DNA of 64,000 nt from Roseobacter litoralis Och 149 (GTDB taxonomy: Bacteria; Pseudomonadota; Alphaproteobacteria; Rhodobacterales; Rhodobacteraceae), in the NCBI RefSeq assembly GCF_000154785.2, contig NC_015730.1:4239501-4303500 (forward strand). Direction: 5' to 3'. The position numbers and the translations under genes were made by a program. This document shows, piece after piece, positions 46,202 through 56,614 of the stretch. The first letter of the stretch is position 1. Each line of letters opens with the position of its first letter. The notes beneath the pieces are model-generated. The model was not told the DNA's origin. It saw nothing but the letters and a program-made list of their open reading frames with translations, and made no database searches.

Positions 46202-46489
46202 ATGCAATCGATCTTTGAAATTCTGATGCTTCTGTTGAATGTTGTGTGGTTCTTTATCATCGCGCATGTGATCATGAGCTGGCTGATCAATTTTCAGGTG
46301 CTCAACACGCAGCAACCTCTCGTTGCGCAAATCTGGTACGGGCTGAACCGCTTGCTGGAACCGATCTACGGCCCTGTGCGTCGGATTTTACCGCAAATGG
46401 GTGGGATTGATCTGGCACCTCTGGCCGTGCTTTTGATCGTTGCCATCCTGCGCATTGTACTGGTCAACAACTACGCGCTCTTCATCTAG
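46202..46489 (+). CDS. YggT family membrane protein
   Basis: 95 residues with two hydrophobic segments (ILMLLLNVVWFFIIAHVIMSWLI and DLAPLAVLLIVAILRIVL) around the conserved LLEPIYGPVRRILPQMGGIDLAPL. YggT/Ycf19-like proteins affect membrane-protein or division-related processes; no firm function. ATG 46202 has AAAGG upstream. It precedes recQ on the same strand by 108 bp. Confidence 0.92.
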   Translation: MQSIFEILMLLLNVVWFFIIAHVIMSWLINFQVLNTQQPLVAQIWYGLNRLLEPIYGPVRRILPQMGGIDLAPLAVLLIVAILRIVLVNNYALFI

Positions 46490-46597
46490 TCGTGGGCTGA
46501 CGCCGGCATTTTTCACAAATGCGCAGGATAGCCCTTGTCCGCGATTCGTGACTGTGGGAGTCTGCCCCGCAAAGCAGAAATAAAGAACAGGATCGAC

Positions 46598-48640
46598 ATG
46601 ACCGGCGCACCCCAGATGCTTCGCGATGTCTTTGGGTTTGATGCATTTCGACCCGGGCAGGAAGAAATTGTCGATGCGGTGGTTGCTGGCGAAAACGTGC
46701 TGGCGATTATGCCAACGGGCGGTGGAAAATCGCTGTGTTTTCAATTGCCTGCACTGCTGCGCGATGGTGTCACCGTTGTGATTTCACCTCTCATCGCGCT
46801 GATGCGCGATCAGGTGCGGGCCCTGCAAGAAGCAGGCGTGGCCGCAGGGGCGCTGACGTCCGGCAATACGCCCGAGGAAACCGACGCGGTATTCGATGCG
46901 TTGGATCAAGGGAAACTCAAGCTTTTGTACATGGCGCCCGAGCGTCTGGCGGCAGGGTCGGCGCTGGGCCTGCTACGGCGCATCGGTGTATCGCTCATTG
47001 CCGTAGACGAAGCGCATTGCGTGAGCCAATGGGGGCATGACTTCCGGCCCGACTATTTGCGCATTGGTGAACTGCGGCGCGCGTTGGCTGTGCCCTTGGC
47101 CGCCTTCACGGCGACAGCAGATGCGGAAACCCGCGCCGAAATTGTTCAGAAACTGTTTGATGACGGAAATCCGCAGATTTTCCTTGGCGGGTTTGATCGC
47201 CCGAATATTCATTTGTCTTTCGCGGCCAAGGATGGCCCTCGACGCCAGATTTTGGATTTTGCGGCAGCACGCCCCGGGCAGTCAGGCATTGTCTACTGTG
47301 GCACACGCGCAAAAACCGAAAGCCTGTCTGCGGCCCTGCGCGATGCGGGTCGCACTTCGTTGCACTATCATGGTGGTATGGAGGCGGAGGATCGCCGGAT
47401 CGCGGAGCGCCGCTTTCAGCAAGAGGACGGGCTGATCGTCGTGGCGACGGTCGCTTTTGGTATGGGCATTGATAAACCGGATATCCGCTGGGTGGCGCAT
47501 GCGGATCTGCCAAAGTCGATCGAGGCCTATTATCAGGAAATTGGCCGGGCCGGGCGCGATGGCGCACCGGCTGAAACGCTGACCCTCTTTGGACCGGATG
47601 ATATCCGTCTAAGGCGCAACCAGATCGACGAAGGGCTGGCGCCCCCCGAACGCCGTACTGCGGATCATGCGCGGCTCAATGCGTTGCTGGGATTGGCCGA
47701 AGCGATGAAATGCCGTCGCGCGACGCTCTTGGGCTACTTTGGAGAGACCGAAATCACCTGCGGCAAATGCGATCTCTGCGATGCGCCGCCCGAAACATTT
47801 GATGGCACCGTTGCAGTGCGCAAGGCCCTGTCGGCCATCCTGCGCACAGAGGAATGGTTCGGGGCGGGGCATCTGATTGATATCTTGCTGGGCGTTTCAA
47901 CCGACAAAGTCATGCAGCGCGGCCATAATTCTCTGCCTACTTTCGGCGTTGGTAAGGAATACGACAAGCGCCAGTGGCAAGCCGTCTTCCGGCAAATGAT
48001 GGGGCATGATCTGGTGCGTCCGGACCCCGCGCGCCATGGTGCATTGAAGATGACGGATGCAGCGCTGCCGATCCTGCGCGATCAGGCGACGATTGAATTG
48101 CGGCGCGACAGTATTCGCAACGCAAGCACGCGGCGTCCGGCAGTGAAGTCCATGGTTGCCGAAGAAGACGCACCGCTGCTTTCCGCGCTCAAGGCCAAGC
48201 GTCGCGCGTTCGCTGAGAATGCCAAGGTCCCGGCATATATTATCTTTACCGACCGGACCCTGATTGAAATGGCTGAAAACCGACCCCGGACCCTCGATGA
48301 TCTGGCAGGTATTGGCGGTGTGGGGGCCAAGAAGCTCGAACGCTACGGCGCGGCCTTTCTCGAGGTGATCAATGGCGAAGCGGAGCATATGCACCCGAAC
48401 CGGCGCAAGCTGGCAGGTAAAACCGCAGGCACAGTCTACGACCGCCTTCTCGAAGTGCAGGCCGGGTTGACGCGGGGCGAGGCGGGTCAGGACAAGCCGC
48501 TGAGTTGTTCCTCGTCGCAGCTGGCCAAACTCGCGCAGATGCACAACGCCGACGAAAAAGCGGTCGAGAGTTTACTGGGCGATCGCCGTGCAGAACGTTT
48601 TGGGTCGGCCTTTCTGGACGTCCTGCGAGAGGCGGGCTAG
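46598..48640 (+). CDS. recQ: ATP-dependent DNA helicase RecQ
   Basis: 680 residues. Walker A MPTGGGKSLCFQLPAL (about 40), DEAH box VDEAHCVSQWGHDFR (about 137), then helicase C domain (GIVYCGTRAKTESL, FGMGIDKPDIRWVAH), RQC zinc site (MKCRRATLL, CGKCDLCDA), winged helix and a C-terminal HRDC domain (FTDRTLIEMAENRPRTLDDLAGI). It unwinds DNA 3'-5' for RecF-pathway recombination and fork repair. ATG 46598 has AGGA upstream. Confidence 0.97.
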   Translation: MTGAPQMLRDVFGFDAFRPGQEEIVDAVVAGENVLAIMPTGGGKSLCFQLPALLRDGVTVVISPLIALMRDQVRALQEAGVAAGALTSGNTPEETDAVFDALDQGKLKLLYMAPERLAAGSALGLLRRIGVSLIAVDEAHCVSQWGHDFRPDYLRIGELRRALAVPLAAFTATADAETRAEIVQKLFDDGNPQIFLGGFDRPNIHLSFAAKDGPRRQILDFAAARPGQSGIVYCGTRAKTESLSAALRDAGRTSLHYHGGMEAEDRRIAERRFQQEDGLIVVATVAFGMGIDKPDIRWVAHADLPKSIEAYYQEIGRAGRDGAPAETLTLFGPDDIRLRRNQIDEGLAPPERRTADHARLNALLGLAEAMKCRRATLLGYFGETEITCGKCDLCDAPPETFDGTVAVRKALSAILRTEEWFGAGHLIDILLGVSTDKVMQRGHNSLPTFGVGKEYDKRQWQAVFRQMMGHDLVRPDPARHGALKMTDAALPILRDQATIELRRDSIRNASTRRPAVKSMVAEEDAPLLSALKAKRRAFAENAKVPAYIIFTDRTLIEMAENRPRTLDDLAGIGGVGAKKLERYGAAFLEVINGEAEHMHPNRRKLAGKTAGTVYDRLLEVQAGLTRGEAGQDKPLSCSSSQLAKLAQMHNADEKAVESLLGDRRAERFGSAFLDVLREAG

Positions 48641-48674
48641 ATACAACAGCAGAGAGATTTCCGGGGGATGATGT

Positions 48675-49454
48675 ATGTTGGTGGTGATTTCACCTGCTAA
48701 GCGGTTGGATTGGGCGGAACGGGACGTTTTGGTCACGCAACCTGACTTTCAGGACGATGCGGTGCGCCTTTCAAAAACAGCCCGCAACCTCACCCTTGCA
48801 AACTTGAAATCATTGATGGGATTAAGCGATGATCTGGCGCGTCTTAACCGCGACCGGTTCAATGCGTTTTCGGAAGAGCCCGCTCCAGAGGCCACGCGAC
48901 CCGCCGCTTTGGCGTTTGCGGGAGATACGTATCAGGGGTTGGAAGCGACAAGCCTAAATGAAGATGAACGCGCATGGGCGCAGGATCATCTGCGGATTTT
49001 GTCGGGTCTTTACGGGGTTTTGCGCCCTCTGGACGCCATTCAACCGTATCGGTTGGAAATGGGAAGCCGCCTGAAAACGCGACGCGGGTCGAACCTATAT
49101 GAGTACTGGCGCGATGACCTGTCCAAAGCACTGAATGCGCAGGCACAAAGCGTCGGGACGGATGTGCTTATCAACTGTGCAAGTCAGGAGTATTTCGGTG
49201 CGGTTGCGCCCAAAGCCCTGCAGTTGCGGGCTATTACCCCGGCGTTCATGGAAGACAAAAATGACGGTAAAGGCCCGAAGATCGTCAGCTTTTTCGCCAA
49301 AAAGGCGCGTGGTGCCATGGCCCGCTTCGTGATCCAAAACCGCCTGTCTGACCCGGAGGCACTGACCAGTTTCGACACGGGCGGATACGTGTATCAGCCG
49401 GAGCAATCGACGCCGGACAAGCCTGTTTTCGTACGGCCCTATCCCGCTGCCTGA
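48675..49454 (+). CDS. yaaA: Peroxide stress protein YaaA
   Basis: 259 residues of the YaaA/DUF328 family: MLVVISPAKRLDW, FNGDTYxGL equivalent FAGDTYQGLEA, ILSGLYGVLRPLD, MGSRL and FFAKKARGAMARF. In E. coli YaaA lowers free iron under peroxide stress and limits DNA damage. Position right after recQ fits a damage-protection theme. Its last 16 bp overlap the convergent histidine kinase gene. Confidence 0.95.
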   Translation: MLVVISPAKRLDWAERDVLVTQPDFQDDAVRLSKTARNLTLANLKSLMGLSDDLARLNRDRFNAFSEEPAPEATRPAALAFAGDTYQGLEATSLNEDERAWAQDHLRILSGLYGVLRPLDAIQPYRLEMGSRLKTRRGSNLYEYWRDDLSKALNAQAQSVGTDVLINCASQEYFGAVAPKALQLRAITPAFMEDKNDGKGPKIVSFFAKKARGAMARFVIQNRLSDPEALTSFDTGGYVYQPEQSTPDKPVFVRPYPAA

Positions 49455-51697
49455 TCCAATTCGTCAGGGCAGGGATGATCGGCGTCGGCTGGACGGAAGT
49501 CCACGATCTTTCCAATGATTTCGTTCTTGCGCAGTGGCTTTGTCATATAGTGGTCAAGTCCCGCCTCTAGGATTTCCTTGTCATCGCCGCTCATCGCGTG
49601 GGCGGTCAATGCAATAATTGGCACATGGACATCCGTCCCTTTTTCCATGTCGCGGATCGCGCGGGTTGCCTCTTTGCCATCCAGACGTGGCATTGAGATA
49701 TCCATGAAAATCAGATCGGGTTTGAACACCGGATAAGCATCGACAGCCTCTTGCCCGTCATTTGCAAATTGTAGCTCGATATCAAGGGCTTTGATCATTT
49801 TGCCAAAGACCAGCCTGTTGGTTTTATTATCCTCGGCTGCAAGGATACGCATTTTGCGTGGTGCTGTTGGTTCAACGGGTTGCGGTTCAGGCGGTGAGGC
49901 CGCCTTGCGATGTGAAAATACCGGTGGTGTCTTGGTTTCATCGGCGGTTTCAGGAATTTCCTCATGGTCCGCCACAGGTTTTACCGCTTCAAGCCAGCCA
50001 AACAAGTCACTGCGCAGATAGGGTCGCTGGGCAATAACGTCGACTTTGTCGCTCAGCGGGTCCTTGCTGGCATGCCCGTGGTTGCTGCTGAGCAAAACGA
50101 TTTGCTGGGTATGACCGGCCAGCCTCGCTGTTTCAGCAAATTGTAACCCATTCATATCTGCCATGATGTGGTCAACGATTACGAGGTCGACCGAACTGTC
50201 GAGCATGGCAAGAGCGCTGGCTGCATCCTGACAGGCCGTGACCTTAAGGCCCAATTCCTCAAGGTGCCGCTGCAATATGTCTAGGTTCAGCGGGAAATCG
50301 TCGACCACCATGACATGTCGCAATGCGGGGTCCAAAACCGGATGCGTTAGCGTGACCGGGCCCGGCGGCTCGAGTGCGATTTCAAACCCAAAGCAGGAGC
50401 CAACGCCCTCTTCCGAGGTGAGCCAGATCTGCCCATCCATCATTTTTATCAGCTGTTTGGTGATCGCCAGACCCAGACCCGTACCATCAAATTGACGGTT
50501 GCGTTCACTTTCAACCTGATTGAACTCGCCAAAGACGTGGTCGATCATGTCCTCCGGAATGCCAATGCCGGTATCTTCCACCCTGACCTGCACAATCACC
50601 TTTCCAGTGGCCTCGTCAGGTTTACCCGACACGCGCACAGTAACGGACCCCTCGGTCGTAAATTTGACCGCATTGCCGAGCAGATTTGTGAGAATCTGGC
50701 GCAGGCGGCCAGGATCGCCGATGAAGTCAGATGTAAGGAGCAAGGAATAATCGACACAGAGCAAGATTCCCTTGTCGCGCGCGATGGACTGCAGCAGCCT
50801 CAGCACCTCATGGATGGATTTTTCGAGGTTAAACGGCTCTGGGTGCAGTTGAAGTTTTTCTGCCTCAATCTTTGAGTAATCCAGCACGTCGTTGATGATA
50901 ACAAGCAGCGCCTCACCAGAGTTCTTGATGGTGTCTACATATAGCCTTTGTTCTTCGCTCAGCGGGGTTTCGGTCAAAACATCCGCCATGCCCACGACCC
51001 CGTTCATCGGCGTTCTGATTTCATGGCTCATATTGGCGAGGAAGGCCGATTTCGCGCGGCTTGCCGCCTCTGCGCTGGCGCGGGCTGCTTTTAGTTGTTC
51101 TTCGTATTGCACAGCGGCGGTGATGTTGATGCCGAGTGAGATGATGTCACCGTCAGGTCCCCGACGATCAATCATTCTGATATACTCGTTATTCCACAGC
51201 TTGATAATGACGGCTTCGGGCTCGGCGGATTGAACGCGTTCAATCATTTTCTGCCGCCACTCTGCCGGTTGCATATCGCCAATATTGACGATGCCCTCTT
51301 CCGTCAAAAACTGCAGCACTGTGACATAGCTCACACCGGGTTGCATGTCTTCGAGCCCGTCAAAGACAGCAAGATATGAGTTATTTGCCATGATGAGTTC
51401 TAAGTCAGGTGAGTAGAACGCGAATCCGTCATTTATCGTTTCAATGGACTGCCACAGCCTGCGTTCAACGCGCTCGATCTGTTTGTGCGCCGCAGAAAGG
51501 TCCGATTTGACCCGTTTGTTTTCATCCCGCACATTGGCGACTTCGGCGCGTGTTTCGACGATTTCATTCGACAGCTGGCGCGCATGAAGCCCCAGTTTCC
51601 GGTTCGCAGCGAAAAGCTCGGCCTGCTTGAGTTCAAGCAGCCGCTCCGCAGCAAGTCTGCTACGCCTTTCCTGGGCCAGTTTATTGGCAATGCTCAT
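49439..51697 (-). CDS. Hybrid sensor histidine kinase with PAS and two receiver domains
   Basis: 752 residues, no membrane helices, so cytosolic. Order: coiled coil (about 1-80), PAS (about 82-200), HisKA with H225 in NMSHEIRTPMNG, HATPase (N box NLLGNAVKF, G boxes DTGIGIPED and GTGLGLAI, to about 442), REC1 (461-573, Asp about 509) and REC2 (616-732, Asp666, Lys720). REC1 has Arg558 where the conserved Lys is expected (AQRPY) and may be inactive or decoy-like. No output domain; phosphate probably passes to a separate Hpt/regulator. Stimulus unknown. Confidence 0.93.
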   Translation of the reverse strand: MSIANKLAQERRSRLAAERLLELKQAELFAANRKLGLHARQLSNEIVETRAEVANVRDENKRVKSDLSAAHKQIERVERRLWQSIETINDGFAFYSPDLELIMANNSYLAVFDGLEDMQPGVSYVTVLQFLTEEGIVNIGDMQPAEWRQKMIERVQSAEPEAVIIKLWNNEYIRMIDRRGPDGDIISLGINITAAVQYEEQLKAARASAEAASRAKSAFLANMSHEIRTPMNGVVGMADVLTETPLSEEQRLYVDTIKNSGEALLVIINDVLDYSKIEAEKLQLHPEPFNLEKSIHEVLRLLQSIARDKGILLCVDYSLLLTSDFIGDPGRLRQILTNLLGNAVKFTTEGSVTVRVSGKPDEATGKVIVQVRVEDTGIGIPEDMIDHVFGEFNQVESERNRQFDGTGLGLAITKQLIKMMDGQIWLTSEEGVGSCFGFEIALEPPGPVTLTHPVLDPALRHVMVVDDFPLNLDILQRHLEELGLKVTACQDAASALAMLDSSVDLVIVDHIMADMNGLQFAETARLAGHTQQIVLLSSNHGHASKDPLSDKVDVIAQRPYLRSDLFGWLEAVKPVADHEEIPETADETKTPPVFSHRKAASPPEPQPVEPTAPRKMRILAAEDNKTNRLVFGKMIKALDIELQFANDGQEAVDAYPVFKPDLIFMDISMPRLDGKEATRAIRDMEKGTDVHVPIIALTAHAMSGDDKEILEAGLDHYMTKPLRKNEIIGKIVDFRPADADHPCPDELDQAAG

Positions 51698-51797
51698 TCA
51701 GATATTCGCATGGATTAACAACACCGATCTGTGCTGCAAACTGCCGCTTTTGGGTGAATATCTGTTTAACCGGACGCGATAACCGTCAATTCACGCC

Positions 51798-53840
51798 TTA
51801 ACGACGCCCTTCGCGCAGCCAAGCGGCGGTTATCAGACCGGCAGAAAGCAATAGAACCAGCCACCCCGGCAGGATGGCGGTCTGGCGCACATCGCGGGTT
51901 TCATATGCGTTGCGCGGGGTCAGACCGATCCAGCCGCGCCCGGCAGCTGGTCGCCCTTCGCGCACATCACGCAGTCGGGGCAGCCCGTCTTCCAGCATCA
52001 CCGTGCCACCGCGCAGCCCCGCGAGAACCGGCGCCAGAATATCCGGCGTCGCTATGGTTTGTTCAAATTCGCGCGGTGCAGCGGGGCCAAGGCCGATGAC
52101 GGCCATCTGATCGCCATTCTCTAGTCGGTAAAGGCCGATTTCCGGGCCGTCGAAAACGGTCTCAAAAACGCCGGGGCTGGATTGTAGCAGGGGCAATTCG
52201 GTGACGTTCCCCAAGGGATCAGTGATCACGACAGGCGGCACGGATTCTTGCAAGGTACGGCGCAAAATGCGCATGGTTTGGCCCGTGGCTTCAGCGGTGA
52301 GCGCTTCTTCTTCGAGTTCGGGTTCACGCATCATCCAATGCGCGAGCCTGCGCAAAAGCTCCAATTGTGGCCCGCCGCCTTCATACCCGCGGTTCCACAG
52401 CCAAGCGTGGTCGGAGGCCAGCAAAGCAACGCGCCCCTCACCAACGCGATCAAGCACGAGCAAAGGTCTGTCCCCAGCGCCGGTCATGACGACATTGCCT
52501 TTTGGGTCGGTGATGTCGATATGGCGCAACCATCGGCCCCAATCGCCGCCACCGGGCAGGTCGGTCGACACGGGGTGGCGGTTGCCGATTTCCGTCACGG
52601 TGGGTCGAAACGGCTGATCAAGGACGCGGGCGGTCGGGGACGCGGGCAGTACTGGTCCCAAAGGTGAGCGATAGATGCTATCCGCGCCCGCAAAATCAGG
52701 GCCCGCCGCAACCAGAACGGCACCACCCTGCCGGATGTAATTGGCGACATTGTCGAGATAAAGCGCGGGTAAAATGCCCCGGCGTTTGTAGCGGTCAAAG
52801 ATGATCAGATCAAAATCGTCGATCTTTTCCAAAAACAATTCGCGTGTGGGGAAAGCGATCAGGGACAATTCGCTGACCGGCACGCCGTCCTGCTTTTCCG
52901 GAGGACGCAGGATCGTGAAATGCACCAGATCCACGGAACTGTCGGATTTCAACAGGTTGCGCCATGTGCGCCCGCCGGGGTGTGGTTCACCCGAGACGAG
53001 CAGAACGCGCAACCGGTCGCGCACGCCATTCATCTGGATCAGGGCTTTGTTGTTACGATCTGTCAATTCGCCGTCAGCCTCTGGCACGGTGAATTCGATC
53101 ACATTGCGCCCGCCGTGGGGCAAGGTCACGGGCAGGTCGATGTCCTGACCCAAAGGCACCTGAAATTCCTGCGGTTCCGCCCCATCGACCGAGATTAGCA
53201 AGGGCGCTGTGGAGGCTTCAGCCGGGCCATTCCCCATGTCCTCGATACGCAGGGTCAGGGTGACAGGTTCACCGATGATCGCAAAGGCGGGTGCGTTTTT
53301 GATGCTGAGCCGACGGTCCCAGTCGGTGCTCTTACCCGTCATCAGCAGATGCATCGGCGCGGGCAGGTTTACCGGCAAGTCCGCGTCATGCACACGACCA
53401 TCCGATACGGCGATGATGCCTGCCACACGGCTGCGCGGTTCTTCGGCGAGGGCCTTGGACAGCGCCGTTATAAGCTGTGTGCCCGCATCCCCATCGCCAT
53501 CTGCGACGGTTATCCGCCGCACTTCGGTATTGCTGCGTGCCGCTATGCTGTCCGCCAGTTCATCGGCAGCGCTTTGTGTTTGCGCGGCGCGGTCCGACAG
53601 GTTCTGACTGGCGCTTTCATCTTCGAGCAGCAGCACGATGTCGCTGAGTTCTGCGCGGTCCTCTTGCTGGTAACTCGGGCCTGTCAGCGCCGCGATGACG
53701 ACGAGAGCCGCAAGACCGCGCAGGGCCCAACCGCTCAGCCCGCGCAGGGCGGCAAAAACCATACCCGCCATTGCAAGGACCGCAATCGTCACCAAAAGCG
53801 TCCATGGGATCAGCGGGTCAAATATCATCTGTCCGGTCAT
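51798..53840 (-). CDS. Large membrane protein with vWA-like and glutamine-amidotransferase-like regions
   Basis: 680 residues. Two N-terminal membrane helices (about 10-55) and one at the C-terminus (AILPGWLVLLLSAGLITAAWL) flank a periplasmic-sized region. After the first helices, IVLLLEDESASQ carries DxSxS, the start of a MIDAS metal site of vWA domains. Further on, DLIIFDRY, YIRQGGAVLVAAGP and RVALLASDHAWLW resemble class I amidotransferase-like folds without an evident catalytic Cys. It is the last gene of the MoxR operon, overlapping by 4 bp. Function unknown. Confidence 0.82.
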   Translation of the reverse strand: MTGQMIFDPLIPWTLLVTIAVLAMAGMVFAALRGLSGWALRGLAALVVIAALTGPSYQQEDRAELSDIVLLLEDESASQNLSDRAAQTQSAADELADSIAARSNTEVRRITVADGDGDAGTQLITALSKALAEEPRSRVAGIIAVSDGRVHDADLPVNLPAPMHLLMTGKSTDWDRRLSIKNAPAFAIIGEPVTLTLRIEDMGNGPAEASTAPLLISVDGAEPQEFQVPLGQDIDLPVTLPHGGRNVIEFTVPEADGELTDRNNKALIQMNGVRDRLRVLLVSGEPHPGGRTWRNLLKSDSSVDLVHFTILRPPEKQDGVPVSELSLIAFPTRELFLEKIDDFDLIIFDRYKRRGILPALYLDNVANYIRQGGAVLVAAGPDFAGADSIYRSPLGPVLPASPTARVLDQPFRPTVTEIGNRHPVSTDLPGGGDWGRWLRHIDITDPKGNVVMTGAGDRPLLVLDRVGEGRVALLASDHAWLWNRGYEGGGPQLELLRRLAHWMMREPELEEEALTAEATGQTMRILRRTLQESVPPVVITDPLGNVTELPLLQSSPGVFETVFDGPEIGLYRLENGDQMAVIGLGPAAPREFEQTIATPDILAPVLAGLRGGTVMLEDGLPRLRDVREGRPAAGRGWIGLTPRNAYETRDVRQTAILPGWLVLLLSAGLITAAWLREGRR

Positions 53841-56614
53841 TGGCCCAACCTGTCTAGCAGCGCGGGTACATGCACCTGATCTGATTTATAATTGCCGGTC
53901 AGCACATGCATCACGAGGTTCACGCCAAAGCGGTAGGCCAGTTCCCGTTGCCGTTCGCCAGTAAACCCGCGCCCAATTGGCACCAGCGGCGCGCCGTTCT
54001 CCGCCATCGCCCAGGCTGCAGCCCAGTCGTTGCCACCGATCACAACCGGCGTCACGCCGTCATTGAGGTTGCGAAACGGCATGCCTTCGATCTGTTCGGC
54101 ATCCGGGGGGGCCGCTTCGACCCAGACATCGCGGCTGGTGTGGCGTCCCGGATAGTCCTGCAACAAGTAGAACGTGCGGGTCAGAACGTGATCCGCAGGC
54201 AGAGGTTCCAAGGGCGGTATATCGAGCGGGGCGGCCAGATCGCGCAGTTTGCGACCGTTCGGGCTGGCCGCACCGAACCGTGCGATATCTGCGTCTTTGG
54301 TATCAAACAGGATCAACCCACCCGAGCGCAGATAGGCGTTCAGCTTGGCGTAGGCCTCTGACGAGGGGCGGGGCTGATCCACCGTGATCGGCCAATAGAG
54401 TATCGGGAAAAACGCCAGCTCATCGCGCTCAAGGTCAACACCGACAGGGCTTGCAGGTTCGACCGAGGTGCGGAACGTCAATGTTTGCGACAACCCGAAC
54501 AGCCCGGCGCGCGACAAATCATCTACGCGCGCATCGCTGGTGATCACATAGGCGAGCACCATCTCTTCGGTCGATTGCAGGGCAAATTCGTCAAGCTCAG
54601 TACTTTGTGCGGCGCTTTGCGAGGGCATGGCGAGTGGTACGCCCAAGGCGATGACGATGGCCGCCGTGCGACTGGCCGCGCCTGTCAGACGTCCCGTCAG
54701 GGCGAGCGACGCAATCACATCGGCAATGAGGGTCAGCAGCGCAAGGCTTAGCAGCAAACCCGCGATGGGTTGTTCGGGTGGCACGGAAAACCCGCGCACG
54801 GGAATGCGCGCAGGCCAGACGGCGGGTTCCAGCAGGGTTTCATCCGTCACAACGTTGCGCGCGAGGCGACGATCACCGGAGGCATAGATGCCCGGCTGCA
54901 TCTCGGGGCTGGGCGGGGCCGTGACAAGGTCAGGGCCGGGCACACCGGGCAGATTACCCGCGTCTGAGAGTGTTCCAAATCCATCCATAACCTGTTCTGG
55001 CGTCCATGTTGTGCCGTCCAATTGGGTCGCATCAGGGCGCGTGCCCGAGGATGCAACGGCCAGACGTTCCAGCATCTGCACAAACAGACCCGAAAGCGGC
55101 AACGTAGACCAATCCGCCGTGGCCGTCACGTGAAAGAGCACAATTTGCCCTTGCTCGCGGGTTTTGCGCGTTACCAGTGGCGTGCCGTCGGTGAGTTCCG
55201 CAATCACGCGTTCGGCCAGTGTCGGATCAGGTTGCGCCATGATCTGACTGGTGATTTGCACATCATCGGGGATCGGCAGGCCGAAAAACGGTGAGTTTTC
55301 GCGGAACGGGGCGAGGGTCTTGGGCTCGCCCCAACTCATGGCACCGCCGACGGTTCGCCCACCGGTGCGCAGCCGCACGGGCATCAGCGGGTCTTCGTCC
55401 ACGCGGCTGACATCGCTTGCGGCGACGCGCGGGCCGGCAAAGCGCACCAGCATACCGCCCTGATCCAGCCATTCGCCCAAGTCCTCCGCCTCGCCGCCAG
55501 ACAAGGTGGCGATGTCGGCAAGAATGATCACATCCGGGTTGGCGGGCAGGATATCGGACAGGCTGCCCTTGATCAGATCAGCGCTGGGGGCGAGCGCCTG
55601 TTCAAGATAATGCAGCGGGGATAAAAGCTCCAACCCCTCGCGGTCTTCGCGCCCGGCGATCAGGGCAATCTCACGGCGGCGCAGCGCATCATCCGCCAGT
55701 GTCGTTGCCCCGGCAGAACGCTGGCCCTGAATATCAAACCGCGTGATCCGCGCGCGCAGCTCAGCGGGCAGCGTCAATGCGGTGTCCGCGGTTGTTTCCC
55801 CGGCCTGAAAGGTGGCCGTTGCCGTGGCGAGTAATGTCGCATTGCCCACCGGATCACGGCCCTGCACCTGCAATGCGACTTCACGTTCTGGCCCGGGCGC
55901 GGCGCGCAATGCTGTCAATAGAATAGCGCCGTCTTCAAAGTCCGCAGGCGCAAGGGCGACGACATTGGCGGCGGTCTGATATACATCGACCGCGCCTTTC
56001 GCCTCAAACGCGGCGAGTGCCTCATCGCGACCCGGATAGTCGAGCCCGTCACTGAACCACAGCGTGTCGAATGCACCGGTTTCGTTCAAAAATGAGGTCG
56101 CCTCTGCGATGCGGGCTGCATCAGGTTGCCATCCGGAGGGCGTAAATCCCGGTAAACGGCTGCGCCATGTATCGGCGGCCTGAAAAACGGGGGCTTCGGG
56201 TCTGGCCAGATCAAGGAATGCAACCGGGCGTGACGCACGGCTGGCGCGGCTCAACTGCGCATCAATAGCCTCTATCTGCTCGTCCCAGCGGGTCGCACCG
56301 GCCCAGCTGCTATCCAGTACAATCATCAGCGGGCCACTGCCATCGGCCTGATCCTCATTCGGGTTCAGGATGGGTCCTGCAAGGCCCAGTATGATTGCCG
56401 CGACCGCCAGTATCCGCAGCAATAGCAGCCACCACGGCGTGCGGTCAGACACGCTTTCATCGTCCTGCAAACCCAAGAGCAGCGCCACGCCGGGAAACAT
56501 GCGTTTGATCGGTGCTGGCGGGATCGCGCGCAGGATGAGCCAGAGTATCGGCAAGGCCAGAAGCGCCAGCAAAAGCCATGGTGCGGTAAATCCGATGCCA
56601 CCCAGAACAGTCAT
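53837..56614 (-). CDS. BatA-like/DUF4159 membrane protein
   Basis: 925 residues from ATG 56614, which overlaps the DUF58 stop by 4 bp. The N-terminus has the BatA-type pair of helices (GFTAPWLLLALLALPILWLIL and WWLLLLRILAVAAIILGLAGP) followed by a vWA-like region whose metal motif is incomplete (LDSSWAG). Helices near residues 630-675 precede a C-terminal DUF4159 domain (RDELAFFPILYWPI, YLRSGGLILFDTKDA, EGMPFRNLNDGVTPVVIGGNDW). Proteins of this kind accompany MoxR and DUF58 genes; their activity is not established. Confidence 0.88.
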   Translation of the reverse strand: MTVLGGIGFTAPWLLLALLALPILWLILRAIPPAPIKRMFPGVALLLGLQDDESVSDRTPWWLLLLRILAVAAIILGLAGPILNPNEDQADGSGPLMIVLDSSWAGATRWDEQIEAIDAQLSRASRASRPVAFLDLARPEAPVFQAADTWRSRLPGFTPSGWQPDAARIAEATSFLNETGAFDTLWFSDGLDYPGRDEALAAFEAKGAVDVYQTAANVVALAPADFEDGAILLTALRAAPGPEREVALQVQGRDPVGNATLLATATATFQAGETTADTALTLPAELRARITRFDIQGQRSAGATTLADDALRRREIALIAGREDREGLELLSPLHYLEQALAPSADLIKGSLSDILPANPDVIILADIATLSGGEAEDLGEWLDQGGMLVRFAGPRVAASDVSRVDEDPLMPVRLRTGGRTVGGAMSWGEPKTLAPFRENSPFFGLPIPDDVQITSQIMAQPDPTLAERVIAELTDGTPLVTRKTREQGQIVLFHVTATADWSTLPLSGLFVQMLERLAVASSGTRPDATQLDGTTWTPEQVMDGFGTLSDAGNLPGVPGPDLVTAPPSPEMQPGIYASGDRRLARNVVTDETLLEPAVWPARIPVRGFSVPPEQPIAGLLLSLALLTLIADVIASLALTGRLTGAASRTAAIVIALGVPLAMPSQSAAQSTELDEFALQSTEEMVLAYVITSDARVDDLSRAGLFGLSQTLTFRTSVEPASPVGVDLERDELAFFPILYWPITVDQPRPSSEAYAKLNAYLRSGGLILFDTKDADIARFGAASPNGRKLRDLAAPLDIPPLEPLPADHVLTRTFYLLQDYPGRHTSRDVWVEAAPPDAEQIEGMPFRNLNDGVTPVVIGGNDWAAAWAMAENGAPLVPIGRGFTGERQRELAYRFGVNLVMHVLTGNYKSDQVHVPALLDRLGQ

